From: Polaribacter sp. Hel_I_88
Lineage (GTDB): Bacteria > Bacteroidota > Bacteroidia > Flavobacteriales > Flavobacteriaceae
Assembly: GCF_000687935.1 (NCBI RefSeq)
Contig: NZ_JHZZ01000001.1
Coordinates: forward strand, 1,302,001-1,366,000
Reading direction: 5' to 3'
Length of the DNA: 64,000 nt
The position numbers and the translations under genes were made by a program. How positions within the stretch are numbered: position 1 is the first letter of the stretch; the number at the start of each line of letters is the position of its first letter. Shown piece by piece: positions 63,250 to 64,000 of this stretch. The notes under the pieces are model-generated. The model saw only the letters and a program-made list of their open reading frames with translations. It had not been told where the DNA came from and did no database searches.

Positions 63250-64000
63250 TTACCAAAGAATTGCTTTTGCCAATTTGTTAATTTCTCTCATATCCATTTT
63301 TTGTTTACCCTTTGTAATCGAGAGCAATAAAGTTTTCAAATTACTAGAAATTAAATCAAAATGTTTATCCTTATTAATAGAATATTCTAAGTTGAAGTTT
63401 TGTGTGGTTTGTTTGTTAATATGAGTGTCTAGCGCTTTCAAATAAGCACTGGTAAAGGCGCCATTATAAATATTATTAGACTCGAAAGCAACCTCTTGTC
63501 CTGAAGAAGCTGATAGTACAGTAATTCCGTTTTTACTATAAAAATTATCAAAAATCGAAGAGATGATGGCTGACGTTTTAATGTCTGTAGCATTTGTACT
63601 ATCTGCTGTAATTGTTCCTCTTTGTCCTGGTATTATTTTTTGTTCTTTCGTGTTATTTTTTACTAGGTCAAACGTATTTCCTGAATGGCAAGTATCTGTA
63701 ATTAATAGCTTTTGAATTGCTGGAGAATCAGACAAAATATTTACCAATGACGCATAAGAAACCCCTTTTTTATCGGGTTTATTAAAATCCATATCTTGAG
63801 GCGCATAATAATAATCTAGTTTTTTATTTAGGACTCCATGTCCAGCTAAAAATAAAATAATTTGATCTTCGGCCTTAGCATTTTTAAAAAATGAATTGGC
63901 TACTTCTACAATGTTTTTAGAAGAGGCTTCTTTGTTTGTTAATGTTTTTACATACGTGTTTTTATAGGAAAATGGTTTCGCTTTTAAAGAACTCAAAAAC
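63250..64000 (-). CDS. Propeller-caspase paralogue, partial (5' part outside window)
   Basis: 250 C-terminal residues, reading frame open at the window edge. It holds the second half of a split caspase fold: VKTLTNKEASSKN, LFLAGHGVL (catalytic His), LITDTCHSGNTFD (catalytic Cys), ASSGQEVAFES and NGAFTSAYLK, ending MDMREINKLAKAILW. It is closest to the protein at 53395-57912 by eye. The residues just before VKTLTNKE end like the insertion of its paralogues, so the same split design is likely upstream. Confidence 0.9.
   Translation of the reverse strand, partial: FLSSLKAKPFSYKNTYVKTLTNKEASSKNIVEVANSFFKNAKAEDQIILFLAGHGVLNKKLDYYYAPQDMDFNKPDKKGVSYASLVNILSDSPAIQKLLITDTCHSGNTFDLVKNNTKEQKIIPGQRGTITADSTNATDIKTSAIISSIFDNFYSKNGITVLSASSGQEVAFESNNIYNGAFTSAYLKALDTHINKQTTQNFNLEYSINKDKHFDLISSNLKTLLLSITKGKQKMDMREINKLAKAILW

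Noticed and set aside
1..64000. CRISPR array, rRNA operon or prophage structural genes
   Set aside because: No regularly spaced repeats, no rRNA-like sequence and no capsid, tail or terminase genes were seen.

Overview
The window is about 30-33% GC by eye and reads as the chromosome of a marine member of the Flavobacteriaceae (Bacteroidota); a Polaribacter-like genus is my inference. The grounds are type IX secretion (T9SS) C-terminal sorting domains, SPII lipoproteins, TTTG/TAnnTTTG promoters, many A-rich start contexts and a sulfatase-bearing glycan locus.

Region 1 (1-20.8 kb) is a polysaccharide-degradation locus, mostly on the minus strand. It holds a partial SGNH esterase, an MFS sugar porter, a formylglycine-type sulfatase, a decayed GH30 pseudogene, an unassigned clan-A hydrolase lipoprotein, an AraC regulator, GH115, a GH2-like enzyme, a GH30-like T9SS enzyme, an Asp-box propeller T9SS protein, a small T9SS binding protein and a second SGNH esterase. 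No SusC/SusD pair is in the window. GH115, GH30 and a sulfatase together suggest a glucuronic-acid-bearing, possibly sulfated, xylan or arabinogalactan.

Region 2 (21.28-35.94 kb) is an integrated element in the 3' end of a CAU-anticodon tRNA. It is bounded by 17-bp direct repeats, with 23-bp repeats just inside each end. Cargo runs: tyrosine recombinase, hypothetical protein, two small HTH proteins, a Rep-like protein, a GIY-YIG protein, a complete type I restriction-modification set (hsdM-hsdS-hsdR), a toxin/antitoxin/SecB-like chaperone (TAC) module, a hypothetical protein, about 1.2 kb of hairpin-rich non-coding DNA and a DUF6266 protein.

Region 3 (35.9-45.5 kb) is core genome: the tRNA, a polyprenyl synthetase, and a tetR-tolC-adaptor-RND efflux operon interrupted by a small four-helix-bundle (23S intervening-sequence type) gene, then two small hypothetical genes.

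Region 4 (45.6-64 kb) is the most unusual part. It encodes four exported caspase-like (C14) proteins combined with propeller or TPR regions, a remnant of another paralogue, an RHS/DUF6531-type exported protein and an outer-membrane-type lipoprotein. Three of the caspase-like proteins share a design in which the protease fold appears to be split by a propeller-like insertion of several hundred residues (the third is cut by the window edge). The first protein seems to carry a dead caspase-like domain ahead of an intact one. I see no established system with this gene set and put it forward as the candidate undescribed system.
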